NCBI RefSeq assembly: GCF_004752005.1
Contig: NZ_CP038493.1
Span: 1,512,302-1,576,301, forward strand
From: Thalassotalea sp. HSM 43
GTDB lineage: Bacteria > Pseudomonadota > Gammaproteobacteria > Enterobacterales > Alteromonadaceae
DNA length: 64,000 bases
Direction of reading: 5' to 3'
This document shows positions 36,821-45,669 of this stretch, piece by piece. The notes beneath the pieces were generated by a model. It saw nothing but the letters and a program-made list of their open reading frames with translations. It had not been told where the DNA came from and searched no databases. The translations under genes and the position numbers were made by a program. The stretch's first letter is position 1. Every line of letters begins with the position of its first letter.

Positions 36821-38337
36821 TGCTTGAACAACATTTAGCTGCACTACCTATAATAATTCCATTAATTGCAGCACCTATCACATTAGTTATGGGTCGCTCA
36901 TTGTTTACGTGGCTTTTTGCAACGTCAATCAGTGCATTAGCCTGTTTTTTCTCTTGGCAATTGTTAGTTACTGCGTTATCTGATGGCGTGCTAAGTTATG
37001 CACTTGGTGGTTGGCCGCCGCCATGGGGTATCGAGTTACGTGTCGACGCTGCCAATGCCTTTGTGCTGTTAGCTGTGTCTGCACTTTCAACGCTGGTATT
37101 GCTTTATTCAAAAGACAGCATTGAAAAAGAAATCGAGTCTTCCAAACATACCTTGTACTACACGGCACATTTACTTTGTCTTGCAGGCCTGTCGGGAATG
37201 TTGTTAACAGGCGATGCTTTTAATCTATTCGTTTTCTTAGAGATTTCCTCACTCGCAACTTACACGCTGGTTAGCCTAGCATCTGATCGTCGTTGTCTAA
37301 CTGCCGCATTCCGTTATCTGGTGATGGGCACCATTGGCGCCACCTTTATTTTGATTGGTGTCGGCATGCTCTACATGATGACCGGTACTCTTAATATGCT
37401 CGATCTGGCGAGTAGAATAGATATCTACGAAAGCAGCCGCACGATCAACACTGGCTTGGCGTTTATTATGGTTGGCGTCAGTATAAAGCTTGCCTTATTC
37501 CCGTTACATATGTGGCTACCCTCTGCTTATACCCACGCACCGTCTGCCGTTACGGCTTTTTTAGCCAGTACTGCGACTAAGGTCGCTGTATACGTAATGA
37601 TTCGTTTTGTGTTCACGGTATTTGGGGTGGAGCATGTGTTTGAAGAAATGAGGATGGAACTGATTTTGATGGTGCTGGCCATTGTTGCTATCTTCAAATC
37701 TTCATATACGGCAATCGTACAAAGTAACGTCAAAACCTTACTTGCCTACAGTAGTGTCGCTCAGATCGGTTACATGATTCTCGGCCTCAGTCTCGTCAGC
37801 GTAACAGGGCTGATGGCTAGCTTTATCCATATATTTAATCACGCACTTATGAAAGGCGCGCTGTTTATGGCCGCTGGCGCGGTGTTTTATCGTGTTGGCT
37901 CCGTTGATATAAAAGCATTCAGGGGGTTAGGGAAGCAAATGCCCCTCACTATGGCAGCATTTACCATCGCAGGTCTCAGTATTATAGGTGTACCTCTGAC
38001 TGTTGGCTTTGTGAGTAAATGGTACTTAGTCACCGCAGCACTAGAGCAAAACCATTGGTTGATCGCGGCTCTAGTTTTGGCAGGTTCATTATTGGCTGTC
38101 GTTTATATCGGTCGCGTTTTAGAAGCTGCCTATTTTCAAAAATTACCTGAATCGCAAGCCCCAGATAAGGTCAAGGAAGTCTCCTGGCTTATGCTGGCTC
38201 CAATGTGGATATTGGTGTTAGCCAACATTTATTTTGGCATTGATACAAGCCTGACTACCGAAGCCGCTAGTACTGCATCTGAGTGGCTATTCCAAAACAC
38301 AGACGTGGTAACTAGCAGCCAGGAGATGCTCAAATGA
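36820..38337 (+). CDS. mrpD: Mrp-type antiporter subunit D (first NuoN/M-like copy)
   Basis: This 505-residue antiporter-like subunit has about 14 hydrophobic helices. The proton-path residues include the Glu in GDAFNLFVFLEISSLATY and the Lys in GVSIKLALFPLHMWLPSAYTHAP (helix 7 region). HIFNHALMKGALFMAAGA has the second Lys. These match MrpD/MnhD and complex I NuoN/NuoM. Position after mrpC fits MrpD (MbhH in archaea). It overlaps the following gene by four bases. Confidence 0.9.
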   Translation: MLEQHLAALPIIIPLIAAPITLVMGRSLFTWLFATSISALACFFSWQLLVTALSDGVLSYALGGWPPPWGIELRVDAANAFVLLAVSALSTLVLLYSKDSIEKEIESSKHTLYYTAHLLCLAGLSGMLLTGDAFNLFVFLEISSLATYTLVSLASDRRCLTAAFRYLVMGTIGATFILIGVGMLYMMTGTLNMLDLASRIDIYESSRTINTGLAFIMVGVSIKLALFPLHMWLPSAYTHAPSAVTAFLASTATKVAVYVMIRFVFTVFGVEHVFEEMRMELILMVLAIVAIFKSSYTAIVQSNVKTLLAYSSVAQIGYMILGLSLVSVTGLMASFIHIFNHALMKGALFMAAGAVFYRVGSVDIKAFRGLGKQMPLTMAAFTIAGLSIIGVPLTVGFVSKWYLVTAALEQNHWLIAALVLAGSLLAVVYIGRVLEAAYFQKLPESQAPDKVKEVSWLMLAPMWILVLANIYFGIDTSLTTEAASTASEWLFQNTDVVTSSQEMLK

Positions 38338-39866
38338 ATCTCTGGCAGGGCGTAGAACCTTCACAACTGATCAGTCTATCTATTTTGGTGCCGTTGGTAG
38401 GTGCATTACTTGTTATCTCGACAGGCAAAATACCGAACCTAAGAGAAGCCGTAACCTTAACAACGGCAACTATCTTATTTACTGTTGTACTGGCCATCAC
38501 AGACTACACCTTCCAGGGTGTAGAGATGCATTTGCAGTTGGTAGAGATATTTCCAGGGCTAGGCATTAGCTTTGATGTTGAGCCCCTTGGCGTACTGTTC
38601 GCGCTGGTGGCGAGCTTCTTGTGGATTATTACCAGCATCTACGCCATTGGCTACATGCGGGGACACAATGAGCAAAATCAAACACGATTTTTCTGTTGCT
38701 TTGCACTGGCGATTAGCTCCGTTATGGCGATTTGTTTTTCAGGCAACTTGCTAACCCTATTCATATTTTATGAAGTGCTGACCCTTTCGACTTACCCACT
38801 TGTGACCCATGCCGGAAACGAGGCAGCGAAAAAAGGTGGTCGAGTTTATCTGGGTATTTTACTCGGTACGTCAATCGCGTTTTTACTCTTTGCGGTGCTC
38901 GCTACCTACAGCCTAACTGGAACCTTAGATTTTCGTGCTGGCGGAATTTTTGATGACTCCCACAACAAAGTCATTCTTGGTGCTCTGCTTGTTTTATTTT
39001 GCTACGGCATTGGTAAGGCAGCAATTATGCCCTTCCATCGTTGGTTACCTGCGGCGATGGTTGCACCGACCCCAGTGAGCGCACTGTTGCATGCGGTAGC
39101 GGTGGTCAAAGCCGGTGTGTTTAGTATCTTAAAAGTTGTTATCTATATCTTTGGTTTGGACGAGCTTAAAAACCTCGCGACAACAGATATCATGCTTTAT
39201 ATCGGCGCCGCGACCATACTGCTTTCTTCTTGCATTGCAATGACCAAAGATAACCTTAAGGCGCGTCTAGCGTACTCTACCGTCAGTCAGTTGAGCTATA
39301 TTGTGGTTGGCGCATTGCTGGCGTCTTCGGTAGCGAGTGCTGGTGCGGCATTACACATCGCAACGCACGCTGTGGGTAAAATCACGCTGTTCTTTTGTGC
39401 TGGCGCGATCATGGTTGCTAGTCACAAAAAAAATATCAGTGAGATGGTTGGTTTGGGAAGACAGATGCCGATCACCATGATTGCTTTTGCTATCGGCGCC
39501 ATCAGTATCATTGGCTTACCACCGATGGCCGGAACCTGGAGTAAGTGGTACCTCACCATAGGCGCACTTGAAGCAGATAAACTATTCATTGTCGCCACAT
39601 TGATGATCAGCTCGCTGCTTAATATTGCTTATCTGCTACCCATTCCTATCAAAGGTTTTTTCATTACCTCGGCTGGAGACGCAAAACCTTGGTCATGGGC
39701 AGATACCAAGGAAGCTCCTCTGCCAATGTTGATTGCACTTAGTGTGACTTCTGTGGGCTGCCTTGTGTTGTTTTTCTATCCTCAGCCCTTGATCGACTTA
39801 ATTAATCTGATTCCGGGCGTTTCGACCGAAGTTGAGATTGCTAACAATTTAAATGGAGAGGGCTAA
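38334..39866 (+). CDS. Second MrpD/NuoM-like antiporter subunit
   Basis: This 510-residue, roughly 14-helix subunit is a divergent relative of the preceding one. It keeps FSGNLLTLFIFYEVLTLSTYP with the helix-5 Glu, GKAAIMPFHRWLPAAMVAPTPVSALLHAVAVVKAG and THAVGKITLFFCAGAI. The HAVAVVKAGVF form is closer to NuoL/NuoM than MrpD. An extra ion-translocating module of this sort is not part of the standard seven-gene Mrp set. ATG overlaps the previous stop (ATGA), and the next gene starts right after its stop. Confidence 0.88.
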   Translation: MNLWQGVEPSQLISLSILVPLVGALLVISTGKIPNLREAVTLTTATILFTVVLAITDYTFQGVEMHLQLVEIFPGLGISFDVEPLGVLFALVASFLWIITSIYAIGYMRGHNEQNQTRFFCCFALAISSVMAICFSGNLLTLFIFYEVLTLSTYPLVTHAGNEAAKKGGRVYLGILLGTSIAFLLFAVLATYSLTGTLDFRAGGIFDDSHNKVILGALLVLFCYGIGKAAIMPFHRWLPAAMVAPTPVSALLHAVAVVKAGVFSILKVVIYIFGLDELKNLATTDIMLYIGAATILLSSCIAMTKDNLKARLAYSTVSQLSYIVVGALLASSVASAGAALHIATHAVGKITLFFCAGAIMVASHKKNISEMVGLGRQMPITMIAFAIGAISIIGLPPMAGTWSKWYLTIGALEADKLFIVATLMISSLLNIAYLLPIPIKGFFITSAGDAKPWSWADTKEAPLPMLIALSVTSVGCLVLFFYPQPLIDLINLIPGVSTEVEIANNLNGEG

Positions 39867-40121
39867 ATGGCTGAACAGCATGAACCCACAGGCTTCTTCG
39901 ACAAGCCTGAAAACATTAAGAAAATGCTAATCGTTTTCTATGTAATCTGCGGCCTTTTAGTTGTCGCCGACTTTATTGTCCATCGCCATATTTATCATGA
40001 CTGGGAAAATATACCTGCTTTTTACGCTATCTATGGCTTTGTGGGCTGTGTCGTTCTGGTTTTAATCGCCAAAGAAATGCGAAAAGTGATAATGCGTGGG
40101 GAAGATTATTACGATGAATAG
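39867..40121 (+). CDS. Small two-helix membrane protein of the Mrp-type operon
   Basis: This 84-residue protein has two predicted transmembrane helices (KKMLIVFYVICGLLVVADFIV and FYAIYGFVGCVVLVLIA) and a charged end (MRKVIMRGEDYYDE). I do not recognise a named domain. It begins immediately after the stop of one antiporter-like subunit and overlaps the next by eight bases, so it is probably a stoichiometric subunit of the complex, perhaps packing between the two NuoL/M-type proteins. Confidence 0.85.
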   Translation: MAEQHEPTGFFDKPENIKKMLIVFYVICGLLVVADFIVHRHIYHDWENIPAFYAIYGFVGCVVLVLIAKEMRKVIMRGEDYYDE

Positions 40122-41838
40122 TGTCATACCATTTCTTCCTTTGATGATCGGAGCTTTTGCTGCGATTCTGTTACGAGGCTGGGCGCGTAATATCATCATG
40201 TTGGTTGCTCCCATAGCCGGCGCTCTAAACCTATTGGGCATGGAGCATGGCGTTTTTTGGGGCATGGAGTTTATGAGCTACAGCCTTGAACCAGTGAAGG
40301 TAGATAAGCTCAGCTTGATGTTTGGTTATCTCTTCCATCTAGCGGCTTTGATCGCCGTCATATACGCCTTACATGTTAAAGATACGGTCCAACATGTGGC
40401 GGGCTTGGCTTACGCAGGCAGCGCGGTAGGCGCCGTGTTTGCGGGAGATTTGCTGACCTTATTTGTGTTTTGGGAGCTGTTAGCCCTAACCTCAGTATTC
40501 CTCATTTGGGCTCGTCGAACTGATCGAGCTTATGCCGCGGGCCTACGCTACTTGATCATTCAGGTGCTGTCTGGGGTGCTATTGCTGGCAGGTCTACTGA
40601 TATTTGCCCAAGTGAATAACAGCCTGCTATTCACGCATATTGGCTTGGCCCATGATGGTATTGCTGAAGTTGGCGCATGGTTAATCTTTGCCGCTTTTGG
40701 TATCAAGTGTGCCTTCCCATTTGTGCATAACTGGCTTACCGATTCGTATCCAGAATCAACCCCATCAGGCACCATCTTCTTAGCGTCCTTCACGACTAAA
40801 GTTGCTGTCTACGCATTTGCTCGAGGTTTCCCAGGTGAAGAAATCCTGGTTTGGATTGGCGTGACCATGGCGTGTTTCCCAATTTTCTTTGCGGTTATCG
40901 AAAACGACCTTCGTCGAGTGTTAGCTTACAGTTTGATTAACCAAATCGGATTTATGATCGTTGGTATCGGTATTGGTACCGCTATCGCATTAAATGGTGC
41001 CGTTGCTCATGCCTTTAACGACGTTATATTTAAAGGCCTGCTGATGATGACAATGGGAGCCGTGTTGCACATGACCGGCAAGATTAATGGATCCGAGCTC
41101 GGTGGGTTGTATAAGAGTATGCCCAAAACCACCATTCTCTGTATTGTCGGCGCCGCTTCAATCTCAGCATTCCCTCTTTTCAGTGGCTTTGTATCGAAGT
41201 CGATGATCATGGCTGCCGCGGTTGCTGAAGGCTATGACGTCGTTTGGTTATTATTACTGTTTGCTGCCGCAGGTGTATTCCACCATGCCGGTATAAAAAT
41301 TCCATTTTTCGCATTTTTCGCCCATGATTCTGGCATTCGCACAACAGAGCCTCCTAAGAACATGCTTATTGCCATGACCTTAGCTGCAATTGCGTGTGTT
41401 GTAATAGGTAGTTTCCCAGCACAAACGGTTTACGCCCTATTGCCTTGGGAGCATAACTATCAGCCCTATGATGTCACTCACGTTTTAACCCAGCTGCAGC
41501 TGCTATTCTTCTCGGCACTCGCTTTTGTGTGGTTAAACCAACGCAATATGTACCCGCCTGAGTTACCATCAACTAATCTCGATGCTGACTGGTTTTATCG
41601 TAAGCTAGCGCCTAACTTTGTGCGAACTATTGCCTGTAGAACCTACGGCGCCTACGAGAAACTGGAGATGTTTGCGATTATTTCGATCAAGCAAATGATC
41701 CAGAATTCATATGATTCGGAGTCAGGCAAACCCAAAGGATACTTCGCAAAGCTTTGGCCTATCGAAACCATGGTCGTTTGGGTGGCGGGATTACTAGCGA
41801 TCTATTTAATGCTCTACTACATGCTTGGTCTGCTTTGA
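40114..41838 (+). CDS. Third NuoL/MrpD-like antiporter subunit
   Basis: This 574-residue protein has the core proton-pump fold. GDLLTLFVFWELLALTSVFL carries the Glu, FGIKCAFPFVHNWLTDSYPESTPSG carries the helix-7 Lys, and HAFNDVIFKGLLMMTMGAV the second Lys. About 110 extra C-terminal residues, including an amphipathic stretch and a final helix, recall the lateral helix of NuoL. ATG 40114 is preceded by GGGGAAG. The GTG at 40096 would place the ribosome site within the gene. It ends the operon, with a terminator about 115 bases on. Confidence 0.88.
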   Translation: MNSVIPFLPLMIGAFAAILLRGWARNIIMLVAPIAGALNLLGMEHGVFWGMEFMSYSLEPVKVDKLSLMFGYLFHLAALIAVIYALHVKDTVQHVAGLAYAGSAVGAVFAGDLLTLFVFWELLALTSVFLIWARRTDRAYAAGLRYLIIQVLSGVLLLAGLLIFAQVNNSLLFTHIGLAHDGIAEVGAWLIFAAFGIKCAFPFVHNWLTDSYPESTPSGTIFLASFTTKVAVYAFARGFPGEEILVWIGVTMACFPIFFAVIENDLRRVLAYSLINQIGFMIVGIGIGTAIALNGAVAHAFNDVIFKGLLMMTMGAVLHMTGKINGSELGGLYKSMPKTTILCIVGAASISAFPLFSGFVSKSMIMAAAVAEGYDVVWLLLLFAAAGVFHHAGIKIPFFAFFAHDSGIRTTEPPKNMLIAMTLAAIACVVIGSFPAQTVYALLPWEHNYQPYDVTHVLTQLQLLFFSALAFVWLNQRNMYPPELPSTNLDADWFYRKLAPNFVRTIACRTYGAYEKLEMFAIISIKQMIQNSYDSESGKPKGYFAKLWPIETMVVWVAGLLAIYLMLYYMLGLL

Positions 41839-41863
41839 TCACACGGAGTAATGCATTAGCTAA

Positions 41864-42020
41864 TATTCGCTACACAGTTTAGTCATTTACAGACTAATAT
41901 CTGCAAGTCAAAGCAAATGCATTTAACGACAATGCATTCAAATAGCACTAGAAAAAAGGAGGCTTAGCGCCTCCTTTTTTGTTTCTCTTCGTAGGGTTGT
42001 TGCATACTCCACAGCCATTT
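41864..42020. repeat. Truncated duplicate of the hydrolase gene 3' end and its terminator
   Basis: This block repeats 43507-43640 (ATTCGCTACAC through the terminator to GTAGGGTT), then jumps to a match with 43723-43755 (GGTTGTTGCATACTCCAC...AGCCATTT), skipping about 85 bases. It is therefore a copy of the alpha/beta hydrolase gene's last codons and terminator with an internal deletion at a short GGTT-type repeat. It now ends the Mrp operon. Confidence 0.85.
41952..41981 (+). terminator. Terminator after the Mrp-type operon
   Basis: GGAGGCTTAGCGCCTCC forms a strong stem with A run before and T run after, so it works both ways. The same sequence recurs at 43594-43623 behind the alpha/beta hydrolase gene. 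Confidence 0.88.
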
Positions 42021-42100
42021 GCATTAGCACATCCTTAGCGTCATTGCGGCGTGCTTTTGGATGGGAACTCAATCAGGTTAAAGGTGACATAGAAGGACTG

Positions 42101-42583
42101 CTTTGTGCCAATTTAAGACCAAAACGTAACCTGATAAAAGTGCCGCAGAAGCGCGCACAAGGTTAAAAAATAGCACCGTCATTCCCGCGAAGGCGGGAAC
42201 CTCCATAAGGTTCGAAGTGACTTTAAAGGGCAGCTTTGTGCCAATCAGAGACGGTCACAATACATATTAAAAAATCACCAAAGAAGTACGCACATAATTA
42301 GAAAAGTTGCACCATCACACATATACAACCTCCATCCATGAAGCAATTTGCATTAGCACATCCTGTGCGTCATCCCACCGTGTTTTTGGGTGGGATCTTC
42401 TCCAGTTTCGAAGAGACTCAGTATTGCGGTGTTAAAGGCAAACCTATACGATACGAGGTTGCGGCCTTCGCCGCAATGACGGTGTTATTTTTGAGAGACA
42501 GCGTATAGCCGCTTATCCCTCTTGTCTGCCGTTAGGTGTTTGATTTAACTTATGTGATTTTATCATCTGACTCTTGTGTGCCA
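42101..42583. repeat. Long direct repeat B, about 483 bp
   Basis: This matches 30812-31294 in the same orientation, from CTTTGTGCCAATTTAAGACC to TGTGTGCCA. Differences are scattered point changes plus one submodule: the bases 42312-42365 (ATACAACCTCCATCCATGAA...) are the inverse of 31140-31190 and sit before the GGTGGGAT hairpin instead of after the GCCGC hairpin. The two copies flank an 11-kb segment with the barrel, LysR, stress and antiporter genes. Confidence 0.88.
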
Positions 42584-42649
42584 TTAGCCGCCATAACTCC
42601 CTTTGTATTCGGCTGTGCTCTGTATGTCATATTAGATAGGGTGGCTTTG

Positions 42650-42697
42650 CTTCAAGGGGTCAGATCACTTGAAACTAATTATTTCCGCTTTGTGCCA
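42650..42697. repeat. 48-bp dispersed repeat, copy 2 (inverted)
   Basis: This is the exact reverse complement of 623-670, including the core GGGGTCAGATCACTTGAA and the AATTATTTCCGCTTTGTGCC arm. Perfect identity across more than 40 kb argues for recent spread or gene conversion. Confidence 0.8.
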
Positions 42698-42786
42698 TTA
42701 GCGGAAGTAGAAACTATGATTTTTCACCGTCATTGCGGCAAAGACAGCAACCCCGATGACTGCTCTGTGACTGTATATACACGCAC

Positions 42787-43074
42787 TTAAATAATATCAA
42801 AATATAAATCTCGCCAATCTGGATTCATTTCACCAATTAACCTCTCTTGCCATCGTCTATGCCATTGTTTTAATCTTTTCTCTCTTGTAATTGCGTTATC
42901 CATATCATCAAAAGTTTCAAAGTAAACTAATTTAGTTAGGTTATATTTGGCACTAAAACCTCTAATTGTCTTATGCTTGTGCTGATAGACGCGCTGAATT
43001 AAATTGCTGGTTACGCCAATGTATAGAACAGTATTTCGCTCGTTAGAAAGAATATAAATTACAGGTCGTTTCAT
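42787..43074 (-). CDS. GIY-YIG domain nuclease-like protein
   Basis: This 95-residue single-domain protein has the GIY-YIG signature (VIYILSNERNTVLYIGVTSN), then RVYQHKHKTIRGFSAKYN and the catalytic-region Glu in AITREKRLKQWHR. It belongs to the short UPF0213/YhbQ-like group, which may act on DNA or RNA ends but has no settled role. The start MKRPVIYIL at 43074 matches relatives. ATG 43092 would add six residues. No strong ribosome site is seen at either. It is often found as a mobile stand-alone gene and here is surrounded by repeats. Confidence 0.82.
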   Translation of the reverse strand: MKRPVIYILSNERNTVLYIGVTSNLIQRVYQHKHKTIRGFSAKYNLTKLVYFETFDDMDNAITREKRLKQWHRRWQERLIGEMNPDWRDLYFDII

Positions 43075-43152
43075 AATTGAAGTCCATTTCAAAAAATGAA
43101 CTTTAATTATAGTTTAGATTTGTTTTTGAAAACGTAGTGGTGGGGATTTAGA

Positions 43153-43232
43153 GGCACACTTTTACAATACGGGGTTGCGGCCTTCGCCGCAATGACGGTG
43201 TTATTTTTGAGAGACAGCGTATAGCCGCTTAC
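43153..43232. repeat. Third, partial copy of the long repeat
   Basis: About 80 bases from GGCACACTTTTACAATACGG through the GCGGCCTTCGCCGC hairpin to AGAGACAGCGTATAGCCGCT match the ends of repeats A and B in the same orientation. Confidence 0.8.
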
Positions 43233-43287
43233 CGCTCATTTCAGCCTGTTGTGAACTTACTTGCGACCACTAGTAACAACCCAACAA

Positions 43288-43470
43288 TCAATGCATGCAA
43301 CTTGTATGCAACTTGTATGCAGACCAAGATATTGAATCATTACTAACTGATTTAATGTACTCGTTTTCGTTCGAATGATGAAACATGTCAACGGGAAGAA
43401 AATCTATAACATACATCACTACGCCGTATGTCATTAATACTAAGCCAAAAATAAAAAATACCTTACTCAA
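43288..43470 (-). CDS. Possible 60-residue membrane protein
   Basis: A TTG-start frame encodes an N-terminal transmembrane helix (KVFFIFGLVLMTYGVVMYVI) and a polar tail. AAGGAAAG lies about 6 to 13 bases upstream. The coherent helix favours a real small gene, but the start codon is weak, the tail is unrecognised and the region is repeat-rich. Confidence 0.35.
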   Translation of the reverse strand: MSKVFFIFGLVLMTYGVVMYVIDFLPVDMFHHSNENEYIKSVSNDSISWSAYKLHTSCMH

Positions 43471-43593
43471 CTTTATCTTTCCTTGGCTGGCTCTAGTTCG
43501 CTCTTATTCGCTACACTATTTATGTAATTTACAGACTAATATCTGAAAGTCAAAGCAAATGCATTGAACGACAATCTAATCTAATAGCACAAG

Positions 43594-43623
43594 AAAAAAG
43601 GAGGCTTAGCGCCTCCTTTTTTG
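43594..43623 (-). terminator. Terminator after the alpha/beta hydrolase gene
   Basis: A GGAGGCTTAGCGCCTCC stem with flanking A and T runs lies 21 bases beyond the stop. It is identical to the hairpin at 41952-41981. Confidence 0.88.
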
Positions 43624-43644
43624 TTTATCGTCGTAAGGTTATTG

Positions 43645-45669
43645 CTATTCGCTCTGTTGCTTGTCTTGCGTGGCTTGCGTGTCTTGTTTGTCTTGTATTA
43701 GTGTTGTTGCAACTTTCTTCTTAGGTTGTTGCATACTCCACTGCCACAGCCATTTACCTTGCTGTAATACGCGACTAACGTCTCGTGGTAACAACCAACC
43801 ACTTTTTACACTCTTATCAGACATATTTTTAAGGTGATTTTGATACGCTTTTTCGTTGCTGTAGCGTTGCAATATTTTGTCCTTACTCCAACGTAAAGTT
43901 GCACCGCGAAAATCACTGATTTCATTACTGGCGAATTTATTGTATCGCAAGCTCCATGGCATAAAGGTCGCAATCGGTGCTTGAATCAAAGGGTGCTTAA
44001 TACCGCCCAGCTCATGACCGTTATTATCGACCTTAGGCACCGCTGGCATGATTTCAGCCAATATCACCGGTGGTTGATTATCGATAATGCCTTGTTGCCA
44101 TTGATCGCCGTAATCGACTTCATAGGCAGTATGAGGCTTGTATGGTTTATCAATAGGCAACCAAGGTGGTAATTGAAAGTGTGAAAACGTGATAAGGGTT
44201 TGGTTGGCAAACCTTGGAAACGCACTACGCGGTGGCGCGTTTTCTTTTACAACCCAATTGGCAAGGTGCGCCAATAAGGCACGTAATTGCACGCGAAAAT
44301 CGATTGGATTGCCTTGGAATAAGTTATCAACCTGACTTATTGCATTTAAATTTTGATGACCTTCTACATAGTGCTGCGCAGAGGCTAAGTGATAAATACG
44401 TTCGTTTTTCTTTGGTTCAACATCGTAAATATCATGAGTATGTATCAACGCTGCAGCTCGGCCCCAATACTCATAGCCCGTATTGGTGTAAAAGATGTTC
44501 GGGTAAAAGTCTTCGTGATGACGTTTTAACAAGCCCTCTTTCTTATTGGTAATCGACGAGCGCACACGTTCACTGGTAAACGGGAATATATCGGTTGGGT
44601 AAAAGAAGGCGGTCATGCGATGGCCGTCGCGGGACGGTTGCGCAAATCGGTGATTAAAACTGCCTCGGCCGGCGCCAGCGGTATGGATAAACATACCATC
44701 AAAAGCTTTTTCTCCGCCTTCTGTTTCATTGAAACCTTGGTATAAAAAATGACGTAAAAAGCGGCCAGTTTGTGATACCCCAAAGGCGATGGTTTTATCA
44801 ACTTGATATGGGCTGTCGGCTTGTTTTACGTAATCGGCGGTATCACGCAATATCGCTAAACCAACACCTGCAACGAGTGGGTCTTTGGTTGGGTATACTA
44901 ATTCATAAATGCCTGGTTCAAAGTTGCCCGCAATCGACTTGCCGTCGGAGCTAAATTGCCAACTGTCGCGTGGCACCACGCTTTTCAAACTGTCACGCCC
45001 CATACGACGCGTCAGCCACGCTTGAGATTCTTTACTAAATTCGACGGGATAAACCGTATCTATTTGGGGGCGATGAGCAAGGGACAATAACGATTTAGGC
45101 GTATCTACCGTCCAGTCGCTGCGAGCCCAACCGGCTTGGCCTAATGCTTTCGGTAATTGCGCACGTAAAACATGCTCACCGGCATTCAAATCGCCTTGCC
45201 AACCAACCCAGATCATCGACATTCCCAACTCCTGAATCAAACCATCACCAAGATGTGATGCTTGAGTTGGCATGGCGCTGCGGGGGGCAAAATTGAAATA
45301 GCGTAGCGAGGCTTTCGAGCCACGATTAGACACTTCAATTAATGCGCCGTTGCGCAGTTTAGGATCTTGGTGCTGAATGACCACGTAGTTGGCTTTGGCG
45401 CGCACCATACCGTCGTTGTCTTTGCTGGCATGCTGCAAATCAACAATGGCTGTATTGGCAGCATTTAATGGGTCGAGCGCAAATTCAAATTCACCACTGA
45501 TGATCTCCAGCGATTGGCCTTTGAAATTGATTTGTTTGGTCGTTTTTACCGAGTTGGCAATAACTTTTGCCTGAGCCGTTAATGGTAGCACCACCAATAG
45601 TGTTGCTACAGCTAGCCTGGTCACATTCGCCGTCGCTTTAATAAGCCCGGCATACAATTGCCCTAACAT
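43645..45669 (-). CDS. Large secreted alpha/beta-hydrolase domain protein (Abhydrolase_10-like)
   Basis: This 674-residue exported protein has a signal peptide (VTRLAVATLLVVLPLTAQA, about 16-34) and the features of the large alpha/beta-hydrolase-domain family: IEVSNRGSKASLRYFNFAP and GMSMIWVGWQGDL near the N-terminus, and GVSQTGRFLRHFLYQGFN as nucleophile elbow (Gly-x-Ser-x-Thr-Gly). The His in AGAGRGSFNHRF is conserved. Substrate is unknown, probably an ester. The last 20 residues are a Gln/Asp/Lys tail (DKQDTQATQDKQQ) that is low-complexity and made of near-repeated codons. It is monocistronic with a terminator. Confidence 0.82.
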   Translation of the reverse strand: MLGQLYAGLIKATANVTRLAVATLLVVLPLTAQAKVIANSVKTTKQINFKGQSLEIISGEFEFALDPLNAANTAIVDLQHASKDNDGMVRAKANYVVIQHQDPKLRNGALIEVSNRGSKASLRYFNFAPRSAMPTQASHLGDGLIQELGMSMIWVGWQGDLNAGEHVLRAQLPKALGQAGWARSDWTVDTPKSLLSLAHRPQIDTVYPVEFSKESQAWLTRRMGRDSLKSVVPRDSWQFSSDGKSIAGNFEPGIYELVYPTKDPLVAGVGLAILRDTADYVKQADSPYQVDKTIAFGVSQTGRFLRHFLYQGFNETEGGEKAFDGMFIHTAGAGRGSFNHRFAQPSRDGHRMTAFFYPTDIFPFTSERVRSSITNKKEGLLKRHHEDFYPNIFYTNTGYEYWGRAAALIHTHDIYDVEPKKNERIYHLASAQHYVEGHQNLNAISQVDNLFQGNPIDFRVQLRALLAHLANWVVKENAPPRSAFPRFANQTLITFSHFQLPPWLPIDKPYKPHTAYEVDYGDQWQQGIIDNQPPVILAEIMPAVPKVDNNGHELGGIKHPLIQAPIATFMPWSLRYNKFASNEISDFRGATLRWSKDKILQRYSNEKAYQNHLKNMSDKSVKSGWLLPRDVSRVLQQGKWLWQWSMQQPKKKVATTLIQDKQDTQATQDKQQSE

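Larger units (their letters stand above)
42021..42786. other. Repeat-filled region without a supported gene
   Basis: Most of this stretch is direct repeat B, preceded by another decayed CGTCATTGCGGC module near 42040 and followed by the second copy of the 48-bp repeat. An 84-codon plus-strand frame (42536-42790) crosses both repeats and is not credible as a gene. Confidence 0.6.

Noticed and set aside
42536-42790. 84-codon plus-strand frame
   Set aside because: It begins inside direct repeat B and crosses the 48-bp repeat. The amino acid sequence has no coherent composition.
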